A DNA stretch of 64,000 nt from Termitomyces sp. T153 (taxonomy: Eukaryota; Basidiomycota; Agaricomycetes; Agaricales; Lyophyllaceae). Below the pieces are notes generated by a model. The model searched no databases and was not told the DNA's origin. It saw nothing but the letters and a program-made list of their open reading frames with translations. The stretch lies in NCBI GenBank assembly GCA_018296165.2, contig JACKQL020000002.1:1364001-1428000 (forward strand). The letters run 5' to 3'. Position 1 is the stretch's first letter, and every line of letters starts with the position of its first letter. The position numbers and the translations under genes were made by a program. Below are positions 1-10,242 of this stretch, piece after piece.

Positions 1-300
1 AATGTGGATGTCCACATTGACATAGTTGTATGTGTTATGCACATCCTTTGGTGTATTGCTCTCATAATACCTAGACAGGCAATTGGCCACCTTGTTCAGT
101 TTCCCCTTGACATAGGTGATGTCAAACTGATAATGAGCCAAGTAGTCTATCCACCTCAGCTGTCATGGGGATAGTGTTGCTTGTGTCTTGAAGAACTCAA
201 GCCCCTGCCCATACATTGCCCTAACTCCAGTCTTAGACACATCACAAATGAGCCAGATAGGCTCATTGCACTGCTGATCTATAGGTCAAATAACTGTCAG
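1..300 (-). pseudogene. gypsy-type RNase H fragment
   Basis: Read on the minus strand this gives the C-terminal half of a Ty3/gypsy RNase H: FFKTQ, then RWIDYLAHYQFDITYVKGKL, then VANCLSRYYES. These match the usual run 'LEFFKTQ..LSPRQ.RW..FL..F.F.I.YVKG..N.VADALSR'. Further upstream, EPIWLICDVSKTGVRAMYGQG resembles the start of the same domain, but the piece between YGQG and LEFFKTQ is missing, so there is an internal deletion. It is cut by the window edge. It belongs to a different lineage and strand from the elements that follow. CpG is nearly absent, as in the neighbouring repeats. Confidence 0.65.
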
Positions 301-589
301 AGGATGTCCCACTTGTTTCCCATTCTCCTTCTCCAGTTCTTGTTAAATTTCCCTTGTTATAGTTTTCCCTCATTCTCCTGACTTTCCATATCTATTGGTC
401 CTAGTTTCAGCCCTCAAGCTGCACTGGTTTTCTGTCAATAATTCAGACAAGTGTGGCCCCTTTGACACTGCCACCTGCTTATGTAACTGCTGACTAATTG
501 CTGACACATCACTTTGTCTTTTTTCTTTGTCATACTGTATGATTGTTTCTTATGCTTCTGAAGCCTCTGAAATGTCACACCTGGCTTAG
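301..589. other. no gene seen; repeat-derived non-coding DNA
   Basis: There is no convincing reading frame. The stretch is CT-rich and CpG-free and ends where the leader sequence shared by G1 and G2 begins. It may be the tail of an LTR (a TGTCACA string lies near 575), but no partner LTR was found. Confidence 0.3.
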
Positions 590-1113
590 GAAATCCCCAG
601 ACTTGTTCTCTTTGGATCTTTCTTTGCCAGGTGAGTAGTTATCTCAGTAGACACTGTACAGTACTGAATAGACTTTGGATCTCCCTTTGCTAGTTGTGTG
701 ATTGAGCCACAGCCTCCAGAAATTGCCTTTACAGCAGAACAAGTCTCTAGATTTGGTCTGGGAGCCCCCTTTTCAATTGCCTAAGTCTCTACTTTATTCC
801 TCAAAAGGTCTCTCTCCCACCAGTGTTTTAGTGCCTCCTGTGCTCCTTCCATGACCCAACCAACTCCTCTGGCACCTCTCCCTGATGCTTCAAGCTCCTA
901 GGATGATGCCTGGAGTTGTTTTCTGTTTCTGGAGACACAGGTTTGACTCACTCAGGCCTCCCTTACCTCCTACACCACTGCACTCACTGGGCTCCATCAA
1001 ACCACTGAAGCAGTATCCCTTTCCCTCCAGGCCTTCCTGAAACATCTCTTCTTGCTCCTACTCCTCCCCCTGGACCTCCAGCAGCTGCAGCAAGGTTCTC
1101 TTCTGCACCTACT

Positions 1114-2095
1114 TTGGAGGTTTCAGCACCCTACTTTAAACTTCCTCACCCTGCACTCTCTGACATATTTGATGGGGACTGTAGAGTTGGGGAACATTTC
1201 CTCCAGTCTTGCATCATCTATATCCAGTTGAGTGGTGAAGCCTTCACCTCTGATGCCTTGAAAATTGCCTGGGTTCTCTCTTACATGAAGACAGGCTGAG
1301 CCTCAACCTATGCACTGCACATTTTTTGATGCCTTAGAGGAGTTGAGAGTTTTTCTGCTGGATGGAGTTTGAGAAGGAGTTCTGAGCTGAATTCTTTCCC
1401 CTTGACTCTGCCAAGACTGCAGCTCTTTCCCCCAAATCCAGTATGGTCAAGGGAAGCAGTTACTAGATGAGTACATTGACTCTTTCCATGCCTTAGTTGA
1501 ACAGGCTGGCTATCTAGATGGTCTGCAACTCTGCCTAACATTCTGAGATGGACTCCACCCCTCTCTCATGGATTGCATTGACAGTATGGCAGACCCAGAT
1601 GATGAGCAGATCAATACCTAGTACAAGGTGGCATGTGAGCAGTGGCAGCTGGTGGAACTGCAACATGAGCTGTGGCAGACATGAACTTTAATGCTTCCTT
1701 TCTCTTGTGGCAGGTTCACCCCCTGAGTTTCCCTCTCTATGCCTACTCTAGCAGCCCCACAAGCTGGTGCAACTCTTCCCCTCTTATCCCATGTCACTCC
1801 CTTGCACTCCTTTACCCAAAGGAGTCCCAATAGATGTGGACACCTCCCAACAGTGGTCCTCTACTCCCCTGTTGTGTTGATGCTGTGGAAAGGCAGGTCA
1901 CTTTGCCTGCTACTGTCCTCAAGGGCTAGAAGCCACTACCTGTCTGCATCAGAGCAAGACAAGCTGCTTGTCCAACTCCTACCAGTAAGGGATGCAACAG
2001 GAACCCCCTCTCTTGACACACCTATAGCTGTCTACTCCAATGAAGTAGCCAATGTATTGGAGGAGGCTCCTGCAGAGTTGGAGGAGGGTTTTTAA
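1114..2095 (+). pseudogene. gag of gypsy element G1, decayed
   Basis: The N-terminal part carries the Agaricomycete gypsy gag core: PALSDIFDGDCRVGEHFLQS, then DALKIAWVLSYMKTG, where families have 'P.PF.G....FL.....Y......F..D..KI.WALSFMKSG'. Later frames give QGKQLLDEYIDSFHALVEQA. Near 1878-1920 a CCHC knuckle is visible (CCGKAGHFACYC) with one Cys codon now a stop. The frame ends with an acidic tail, EEAPAELEEGF. At least three frameshifts or stops interrupt it. In an intact element this protein packages the RNA in the particle. Confidence 0.6.
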
Positions 2096-2106
2096 AAGGG
2101 CAACAG

Positions 2107-4260
2107 ATGAACTGTACACCATCATTGCCTAGTGCTAATCATTCTGCTTCCCTGTCTATAGAATCAAATATATCTGCTGCTGCTCTTGATACCATGTCCA
2201 AAATCATAAGCCCCTCCTCTGATGTACAAGCCTCCTCCCCAGCTAAAGTCTCTGCTGGAAACACACTTCCTAACCCATGTCTCTGGATTCCTGCATGAGA
2301 ATGCTGTCTCCCTCATTACTATATTGTTGCTTCCACTGCTTCCACCAACTCTCTGAAGCTACAAGTAGAAATTGAGACAACAGACACCCAACTGACCTGA
2401 AGTGTGGTTGCCCTGCTTGACAGTGGGGCAACAGGCCTCTTCCTTGACACAGACTATGTGTGATGACACTGTCTCACCACTTGCCCCCTAGCTCATCCTA
2501 TCCCTGTGTACAATGTTGATGGCATACTTAATGAAGCTGGCTCTATTCGCTTGGTAGTGGACCTAGTCCTCTATTACCAAGACTACTCCAAGCAAGCTGC
2601 TTTTGCCATCACTAGTCACATGATCTTGGGGTTCACCTAGCTATGCAAATACAACCTTGAGATTGATTGAACAAAGGGTGAGGTTAAGATGAGCCACTGC
2701 CCTCATTGTTGCATGACTTGTGCAGAAAAAGCCTGTAAGGAGCATAGAGCAAAAGTTTGTGAGTGTGCTGCCATGCACACCTGTCATGTGGGGCATCTCC
2801 TTTATGCTGATCTTGACCTCCTGAATCCCCCCCCTTTGGCATTTCCTCATAGAGAAGCCCTTTATGAGGATGTCTGAGGTATTAGATATGAACCTCAAGA
2901 GGAAAAGGAAGGCCAAGGAGAATCCACCAGTGCTCTGGACTTAGAGTCTCCAGATGAAGCCATTGAAGTAGGTGATAGGATCTATGCTATGACTCTATGC
3001 CCCCCTCCTACAATGGCAGAGATCTAGACCAGTCAGACCACTTCTCAGCATCTGGCCCATCTATTGGGGCTACAACAATGTGTGCATCAAGGAGGGAGAT
3101 GAGTGGAAGGCAGTGTTTCAAACCAATCATGGACTCTTTAAACCTCTGGCAATGTTTTTTGGCCTTACAAACAGCCCAGCCGCTTTCCAGACTATGATGA
3201 ATGACATCTTCTGTGACCTGATTGTAGAAGGTATTGTTTGTGTGTATCTTGATGATATCCTCATTTACACTAAAATCTTGAAGGAGCATCGCTGGGTCAT
3301 GTGAATTGTCTTGGAATGCCCTGCCAACACTAGCTCTATTTAAAGCCTGAGAAATGTGAATTTGAGCAGACTAAGGTGGAGTACCTAGGATTGATCATCT
3401 CACATGGAATGGTCAAGATGAACCCCATCAAGGTGGCAAGTGTAGTGGAGTGGCTAGAGCCAAGAAACAAGAAGGAAGTACAGGCTTTTTTTTGGGTTTG
3501 TTAACTTCTACTGGAGGTTCATACAGGACTTCTCCCACCATGCCCAACCCCTCTTTGACCTCACAGGCAAGGATGCAGCATGGCAATGGGAGGCTTTACA
3601 ATAAGCTGCCTTTAATGCCCTCAAGCAAGCTGTGACTTTAAAGCTTGTCCTCCTTTTCTCTGACAATGACTCTCCATCCTGTATGGAAGCAGATAGCTTG
3701 AACTTTGCTACAGGAGCAGTCCTCTCCCAGCAGTTAAAAGAGGATGGCAAATGGCATCTAGTAGCTTTCTACTTCAAAAGCCTTAATGCAGTGGAATGGA
3801 ACTATGAGATCCATGACAAGGAGATGCTGGCAATTATTCAGTCTTTCAAAGAATGGCAACATTTCCTTGAGGGTGCATGGCATAAGTTTGAAGTCTGGAC
3901 AGACTACAAGAAACTGGAGTAATTCTGCATGGCTAAGAAGCTGAATTGATGTCAAGCTTGGTGGTCCATGTATCTGACCAACTTTGACTTCTCACTACAT
4001 CACAAGCCAGGACAGAGCATGAGCAAAGCAGATGCATTGTCCAGGTGGGCTGATCATAGCACAGGGGCAGAGAATAATGACAACATTGTCCTCCTCAAGC
4101 CAGAGCTCTTTGCTATTCATGCTCTAGAAGGGATTGTGGCCCAAGAGGACAAGGCAAACATCCTCAGAGACATCCAAAGAGGGAACCAAGAGGGTGTGCA
4201 AGAGAATTGTCAGGGACTCCCATTTCCAACCTCCATGGCTTGTTCCAGCACCTCTGCAGC
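2107..4260 (+). pseudogene. pol of gypsy element G1 (protease, RT, RNase H), decayed
   Basis: The protease active site is readable as LLDSGATGLFLDTD near 2410-2450. The reverse transcriptase occupies about 3070-3300: [36 protein letters not shown] and the catalytic YLDD motif in [12 protein letters not shown]. RNase H covers about 3630-4060: ATGAVLSQQLKEDGKWHLVA, EWNYEIHDKEMLAIIQSFKE, a VWTDYKKLE segment and GQSMSKADALSRWAD. Domains lie in different frames with stops between them, so no full protein is made. No integrase follows; the gag of a second copy starts instead. Confidence 0.75.
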
Positions 4261-4682
4261 TTGTTCAATGTCTCTGGGGTTTATTTGTTCCAGACCCCTG
4301 AAGATCTCTGGAGACCCACAGAACTTTCTATATTACCTCACTGATCATCTTCCTAGGGTTAGGGCTAGCTCCAGCCTTCTATACAGTCATTCTCATGCCT
4401 CTGCCACCCACTGATGTGCTGCACTGAGCAGTGGAGATCCTTAAACTTGTTCTCTTTGGATTCCCCTCTGCTAGGTGATTAGTTACTGCTTATATCATTG
4501 TCTATGCTAATATACTTTGGATTCCCCTCTGCTAGCTGCATGACTCAGATCTGTTGCCCCAGAGGTTGCCCTTACAGCAAAACAAGTCTCCTGAAACTGG
4601 TCTGGAAGCCCCTTATAGCCACAAGGAACCTCCAAGCCTCTATCTGTTGCCTCCCCACCAGGATCAAGCACTGTGAAGTTCT

Positions 4683-5942
4683 ATGTCTCAGAGTTCTATG
4701 TCTCAGCTCACCAATCCAGACACCTCTGCAGAGGCTCTGGCTCCACAGGACAAAGCCTGGACCCTCCTGCTACACCTAGAAAACCAGGTGCAAGTAATGC
4801 AATCATCTCTTACCCACCACACAACTAAACTCTCCACTCTCTGTCAAACCACAGATCTTATCTCCCAATCACTCCAGGTGCTGCTCAAGTGCCTACCCCC
4901 TATCTCCACACCTCTCCTGGTCACAGAACCAACTCTAACTGCTCCTGTACCTGCTTCCACAGCTCTAGTGACTCTATAACTACAGATTCCATGCCCTGCA
5001 CTTCCAGATGCATACAATAGTGTTTGTTATAGCAGGGAACATTTCCTCCAGTTCTGCCTGACCTACACCACCTCAGCAGGAATGCCTTCTATGTATGACA
5101 GTACCCAGGCTATGACTCTGACCCACTGAAGATAGCCTGGGTACTGTTATACATAAATACTGAACATGCCTCCACCTATGCATTGCAAGTTTTCTGTTGC
5201 CACAGAGGTGTTAGAAGTTTCCTGGACTATGCTGCCTTTGAAAAGAACTTCTGGGCAGAGTTTTTCCCACTCAACCCCACCAAAAGCACTGCCTTGATGC
5301 TATGTGACAGAGCAATATGGGCAAGGGAAGCAAACACTGGACAAGTACATTGACTCCTTCTAGGCACTGGTTGAGCAAGCTACCTACCCCAATGGTCTTC
5401 AACTATGCCTCATGTTCTAGGATGGCTTGCACTCTGCATTGGTAGAATGCATCAACAACCTTGCAGAGGGCTGCCTAGACAACAAGAGGATTGCTTCATA
5501 GTACAAGATAGCCTGGGATCAGTAGCAACTCATGGAGATTTGATAGGAGCTCTACCACATGCACTCCACGCAGCACCCTGCACTGGTCACCAGCCTCCAG
5601 TATCCCACACCTGCTTGCCCAATTTCCACCCCTACTCCAGCCATCTCCATGCCATGCCCCTTGCTACTGAGCATCCCCATGGACATGGATGCAGCCCAAC
5701 AGGTTTGCACTACACTGCTACTGTGCAGGAAATGCCAGAAGCCCAGGCACTACACACAACATTGCCCTTTGGGTCTAGAGATATGCTACCTCTCTATGGT
5801 GAAGCAGGAGGAACTCCTTCTACAACTGTTGGCTGCAAAGGACGCTGCCAGAGCTTCATCACTAGACAAGTCAATACCAGAGTTGACTCTGGAGGAGATT
5901 AGCACTTGCGTGTCACCCCCAGAACTGGAGGAGGATTTTTAG
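4683..5942 (+). pseudogene. gag of gypsy element G2, decayed
   Basis: The N-terminal part (4683-4979) reads as a helical, Leu/Gln-rich segment, as in related gag proteins. The central gag core is scattered over frames. A CCHC zinc knuckle is intact near 5715-5775: CRKCQKPRHYTQHC has the spacing C-x2-C-x4-H-x4-C. The protein ends in PELEEDF, matching the acidic EEGF end of the G1 copy. Internal frameshifts make it a pseudogene. What follows is integrase rather than protease, which marks the deletion. Confidence 0.6.
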
Positions 5943-5989
5943 TTGAGTCATGGATAAGGTGTATGCCTCTGTTGCCAGGTACCAACAAG

Positions 5990-7010
5990 TTCTGACACAA
6001 TCCTTGTAGTCATCTGTTGCCTCACCAAACAAGCCCTCTTCATCCTCTGCTATACCACTAACAACATGCCAAAGTTTGCCAAGTTATTCTTCAAATACAT
6101 CTTCTCTAAGCATGGACTCCCAAACAACATCATCTCCAACTATGGCCCACTGTTTGTCTCCCACTTCTGGCAATCATTATGCAAGGTGCTTGAAATAAAA
6201 ACCAATCTATTGACTGCCTATTACCTGGAGACAAACAGACAAACAGAACAAGTAAACCAGATGTTGGAACAGTATCTCCACCTCTACATTAACTATTTAC
6301 AGAATGACTGGCATGCAGAACTCTCCCTTGCCAAATTTACTTACAATAACACACCTCACTCCACCACTGGAGTTTCCCCCTTCTACACCAACAAGGGCTA
6401 CAACCCCTAATTCACACTATTCCTCAAGGATATCCTCTTCCATGTTGCCCACAAAGTTGCCAAAGACCTCCAATCTCTCCACCAGTTCCTCCAGGATGAG
6501 ATCAACACTGCCAATCAAGCCTACTCCAAACATGCTGATGCCCAATGTGATCCCACTTCCATTGGTTCCCTAGCACTCTGGTCTGGCTCAATTGACAAAA
6601 CCTCAAAACCTGGAGGCCCTCCACCAAGCTCAATCACAAACAACTTGGTCCCTTTAAGATTCTCCAAAAGGTCTCAACTTATGCCTACAAACTCAACCTA
6701 CCTCTGGGCCTGAAGGGCCTCCATCCCATCTTTCATGTGCACAGCATGCTCTGGACCCCTTCCTTAGACAATGCTCCAGTTGACTGCCCTCTGTTAAAGT
6801 TAAAGATGAGTATCATTACAAAGTGGACCACACCTTGACTCTTGCTTGGTCTGCAGTTGACCCCACTATCTGGTCTGTTGGAAGGGCTATGGACCTAAGG
6901 ACAACACTTGGAAACCTGCAAGAATCTTGCTGGAGCCCCCACCAAGCTCTGGGACTTCTATTGACAATACTCCACCAAGCCCTAGGATCCACAGGACTAG
7001 TTGACACAGA
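5990..7010 (+). pseudogene. integrase core and chromodomain of gypsy element G2
   Basis: From ~6060 the integrase catalytic core reads KYIFSKHGLPNNIISNYGPL (family motif 'SDRGP.F.S.FW', with the Asp lost), then LEIKTNLLTAYYLETNRQTE and QVNQMLEQYLHLYINYLQND and TYNNTPHSTTGVSPF, all typical of Ty3/gypsy integrase. After a stop the C-terminal region gives LGPFKILQKVSTYAYKLNLP and LHPIFHVHSMLW. A chromodomain follows in another frame: YLVCWKGYGPKDNTWKPA near 6868-6921 matches 'YLVKWKGY....TWEP'. Chromodomains steer insertion to marked chromatin in chromoviruses. Frameshifts and stops make it non-functional. Confidence 0.75.
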
Positions 7011-7019
7011 TGGTATTAG

Positions 7020-7569
7020 TGGGTGTAACCCCTACCTCTGGATTCATTAGAGATTCAACTCTCATGAGTAACCCCCTATGTGTTTTATTTGCTATCCCCT
7101 CACTTAAATTGAAAAAAGTTCAATCACCTAGACCAGAAGTCCAAAAAAGAGGTTGTATACACACACTACAAAGTTACATAATAGTACAGAATCAGGGCAC
7201 AAGAAGAAAAGTCCAAGAAGCTACCTACTCCCCCTCCCTCTCCAGATCCACTCTTGCTATCCTCCCCACCAAATCCATCCCCATTTGGGCCACCACCATT
7301 GCTTGAATCTCCAAGTAATTAGGGAGGGGTTCTCCAATGTCCATTGCCACCTCCTACCATACCCTGGAATACACTGTGGTCCTCTGTTGATGTCCCACCA
7401 GCAAATGCCCCATCTGCCCCACTCCTGCCCTAGCTCTGGTGGGAGGTCCCCAGGCATCCTCAACAATCCATTGTGGATGCTCTCAAGTGCTGCCAATACT
7501 CCATCAAGGAGTATCTGGTGCTCTCTGGCCCAGTCTGTCCAGACATATTAACACAACAAAGATGAAAAA
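7020..7569. other. non-coding stretch inside G2
   Basis: Nothing was recognised. The frames that are open on the minus strand are Trp- and Gly-rich because of CCACC-type composition. They may be the decayed C-terminal end of the opposite-strand gene that follows. Confidence 0.3.
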
Positions 7570-9085
7570 TGAAACTGATATACAAAGTACTCCCCACCAC
7601 TCTGAGGCCACCTCATTGGCAAGCCACTCCTCCTGCCTTCTCCCCACCTCCACCACAGCCTAGGGCACCTCCATGCTGGCCACCATCTGGTCCACCTATG
7701 TTCCTGACTCCTCCAACTGCTGCACCTCCATCTCTACCCACACCTCCAGTTGTGCCATCCATGCCTGCAGTCCCTGGAACTGCAGCAGCTGCTCAGTGGC
7801 TATCTGCATGGCCATCTCCTAGTCTCTCCACACTGCATTCCTGTCCCTCTGTGCTATGTCCCACTCCCTCTGCATCCTGTCCAATCCTCTCCGATCCTCC
7901 AGACCTCCTCCTCATAAGTTGCCAACAACCTCTCCAACCCTTCCACCCAACAATGCAGGAAAGCCTCAGAAACTGACCATGATGCTCCCACAGACTGCTC
8001 AATTGGGGCCCCAGAGCTTGGGAAATACACCTGGGGGCCCCACCATTGACTCCTTGCTCCAAATCTGCTTGCTTAGCTCTGCCTCTGGCAATGGAGATGC
8101 CCTCCACTTGCTCTTATTGCACACTGTGGGGGCCCCTTCCCTCTGCCTGCCCTGCAGGGGCCTGACCTTTATCAATGACTGCCCCACAATACCCCCACCC
8201 TCTGCTCTGGAACCCTGCTCCAACACTCTGCCCCTCCACCCTTCCTCCAGCTGGGCTGCCACCCACTCTTGATCCTGACCTTGCTCTGCAGCAATACAGG
8301 TGGCATGCCAACTTGATGAGATGGAACATTTTTCATGCTGCAAATAACATGGGAGACACACTGATGTGTCCTGCCACAACCCTAGCACTAGCACCTTGAA
8401 TTTGCACCATTCCCCCCATTGAATGCAGGGGACACACTGTAAGGCTAAGTTAGCTCTGATAGGGGAAAACCTCACTAATCACTCACCAGGGCTGCTGCCT
8501 GGCACCACTCAAGGGTTGGAGGACCCTTTGCTTGCTCAACAGCCTCTGCAAACTGCTCTAGCATCACCCCCTGCACAACTCTATGAGCCTTGAGAATAGA
8601 TTGAACCACCCCCAGCCCAAAGCTGAGTCTTGACTGTGAGGTGGGAGCCAACCCCACTGCTGACTGCACTGGAGCTCCACCCCTAGACAAAACCCTTGAT
8701 GGACCTGCCACTGCTGCAGACAACTCTGTCAAGGCTCAACCAATAATCCTGGCATGCAAGAGACAAAATCATGCTCACAACTGCAATATATAGCCTCCAC
8801 CTGCCTGTGGTCCTGACAGCTATTGGACTCCTCAGAAGTGGGAGAAGTGGAAGATGCTGATGGAGACCTGGATGCTGCTAGAGAGTAGGCAGAGGAAGAC
8901 ATGAGAAAAGTCTGGAGAGCTCTAGAGTATGTCTGACTCTTTTCAATTGATTGGAAAGAAATCCCTAATAAACAGCAGCCATGCTTTGACTTTGCTCCCC
9001 ACACTGCCACTGCTTGCTGTGGTTTGATCAATATTGCTTGTGCTTTGATTCCCATGCCCCTGCTAATCCCCAACCCATGCCCCAC
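7570..9085 (-). pseudogene. opposite-strand gene of G2 with Zn2Cys6-like cluster, decayed
   Basis: On the strand opposite to G2 pol, several frames join into one degraded gene read from 9085 down to ~7570. A Ser-rich N-terminal part (8729-9085) is followed by PSRVLSRGG and LEQFAEAVEQAKGPPTLEW, then a six-cysteine cluster at 8326-8436: CVPC-x6-C-x15-CLPC-x6-C. That is the fungal Zn2Cys6 spacing C-x2-C-x6-C-x(5-16)-C-x2-C-x6-C, though the basic residues of a DNA-binding cluster are few. C-terminally there is Gln/Glu-rich, probably coiled-coil sequence (MQREWDIAQRDRNAVW). Stops and frameshifts abound. The same kind of gene sits at the same place in G3. The function is unknown. Confidence 0.5.
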
Positions 9086-10068
9086 TGATGTGCTTCTATG
9101 CTGCCTAGTGCCATGCAGGAAACCTAAGAAGAGAACCTAACACTAGTCACTAGATAGGGTAGCTGGCAGTAGGAAGCTAATAATGAGGGTGAGTCAGTAA
9201 TTATCCCAGAGAACAAGAGCAAGTAGTGTGTGGACTGAAGGAGAAGTGATGACAAAAGACTGAAATAGAGACAAATGCAAACTAGTTGCTAGCCATAGTC
9301 ACTAGTGTTGCTAAGTCAAAATGAATGCTAAGAGCACCCACAATTGGTACCACACAAAGTCATAGTCAAAGTCAGCAAGACTGTTGCTAAGCCATTATTG
9401 ATGGTGAGTGGGAGAGAAAGAGCAAAGTGAAATCTCAAGCTGTAAAGCTTAGAGAGAGGGGGGGGGAACTGTACTCTATTGTTTGATGATGTGGTCTCTA
9501 TGTACAGGCAGTATTTATACTGTTGATAAGTATAGTATGGAAAAAGAAATCATAGTTGCCACTAGTGACAGCATCTGCCAAAGTATTTATGATACAAATG
9601 AGGTGTCAATCTGTAACCAAGTGAAAAAAAATAAGTGAAGTCAATGTAATGCATAAAGGTAATCAATTGCAAGAAAAGAGCAAGTCTGATGTCAATACCT
9701 GAAGTGTAAATGCTGTTCATGTTTGTAAGCTTGACAAGAAAAATGATAAGTAAGAAATCACATGACTGTCAATATATCCAATTTTGGTTGGAAAAAGCTG
9801 TGTTGTTGCCCAGAAAGTCACTAGTGATTGTTGCTAATAAAGGTCTCAGCCTTGTTATTCTAGACTCAAAGTCCAGACTCCACATGATATGGGCTTGTGA
9901 TTGATAAGTCTTGTGGTTGCTAAAATCCCATGCAAAATCTACATCATTCCAGACCTTGTGGCTAGGCCTCACATGCTAAGTGTTGTGACTTGTGCCATAT
10001 CAAACTAATCAGCTGCTGTCCAGTCAGAAATGCTGAAAATAGTGCTCAGTGACAAGTGGGTCTTATCA
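9086..10068 (-). repeat. 3' LTR of gypsy G3
   Basis: This 983-bp sequence is repeated in direct orientation at 20283-21274. It starts TGATGTGCT and ends GGGTCTTATCA in window orientation, so TG and CA mark both ends. The two copies align almost throughout, with shared blocks such as CTAGTGCCATGCA and AAGCTTAGAGAGAG. Many differences are C/T or G/A at former CpG sites. Confidence 0.9.
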
Positions 10069-10077
10069 TCCTCCCCT
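10069..10077 (-). other. polypurine tract of gypsy G3
   Basis: The complement reads AGGGGAGGA and directly abuts the TG of the 3' LTR on the element strand, the expected position of the primer for plus-strand DNA synthesis. Confidence 0.75.
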
Positions 10078-10242
10078 ATGCTAAAATCTTGACTGTCCTC
10101 AGTCAACTCAGAGTCTCATAATTGCTCACCTGGTCTGTGCATGTAGAGTGGTCAGAATAAAAGTGACTAGCAATTAAGCTGGACTTCATCACCACTCCCT
10201 TCTCTTGTCCTTCTCCTCTCCTACAATATCAATCTTATTGCT

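Larger units (their letters stand above)
590..4260 (+). mobile_element. gypsy element G1, partial (leader, gag, PR, RT, RNase H)
   Basis: Order of remnants: non-coding leader (~590-1090), gag (to 2095), protease, reverse transcriptase and RNase H (to ~4200). This is the Ty3/gypsy order, with integrase missing because the element stops where the second leader (G2, ~4435) begins. The two leaders are clearly related: both start ACTTGTTCTCTTTGGAT and share the later string TACAGCA.AACAAGTCTC. No flanking LTR of its own was identified. Many stops and frameshifts make it inactive. Confidence 0.7.
4435..9085 (+). mobile_element. gypsy element G2, internal deletion, host of the G3 insertion
   Basis: G2 repeats the leader of G1 (~4435-4680), then gag (to ~5942), then jumps to the catalytic part of integrase (~6000) and a chromodomain (~6810-6990), so protease, RT and RNase H are deleted. 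After the chromodomain comes a gene on the opposite strand (7570-9085). At 9086 the element is interrupted by G3. Beyond G3 a purine run (GAAGGGGGG, ~21298-21308) leads into an LTR at 21312, which is the most likely 3' end of G2. That reconstruction is inferred from order and orientation. Confidence 0.55.
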
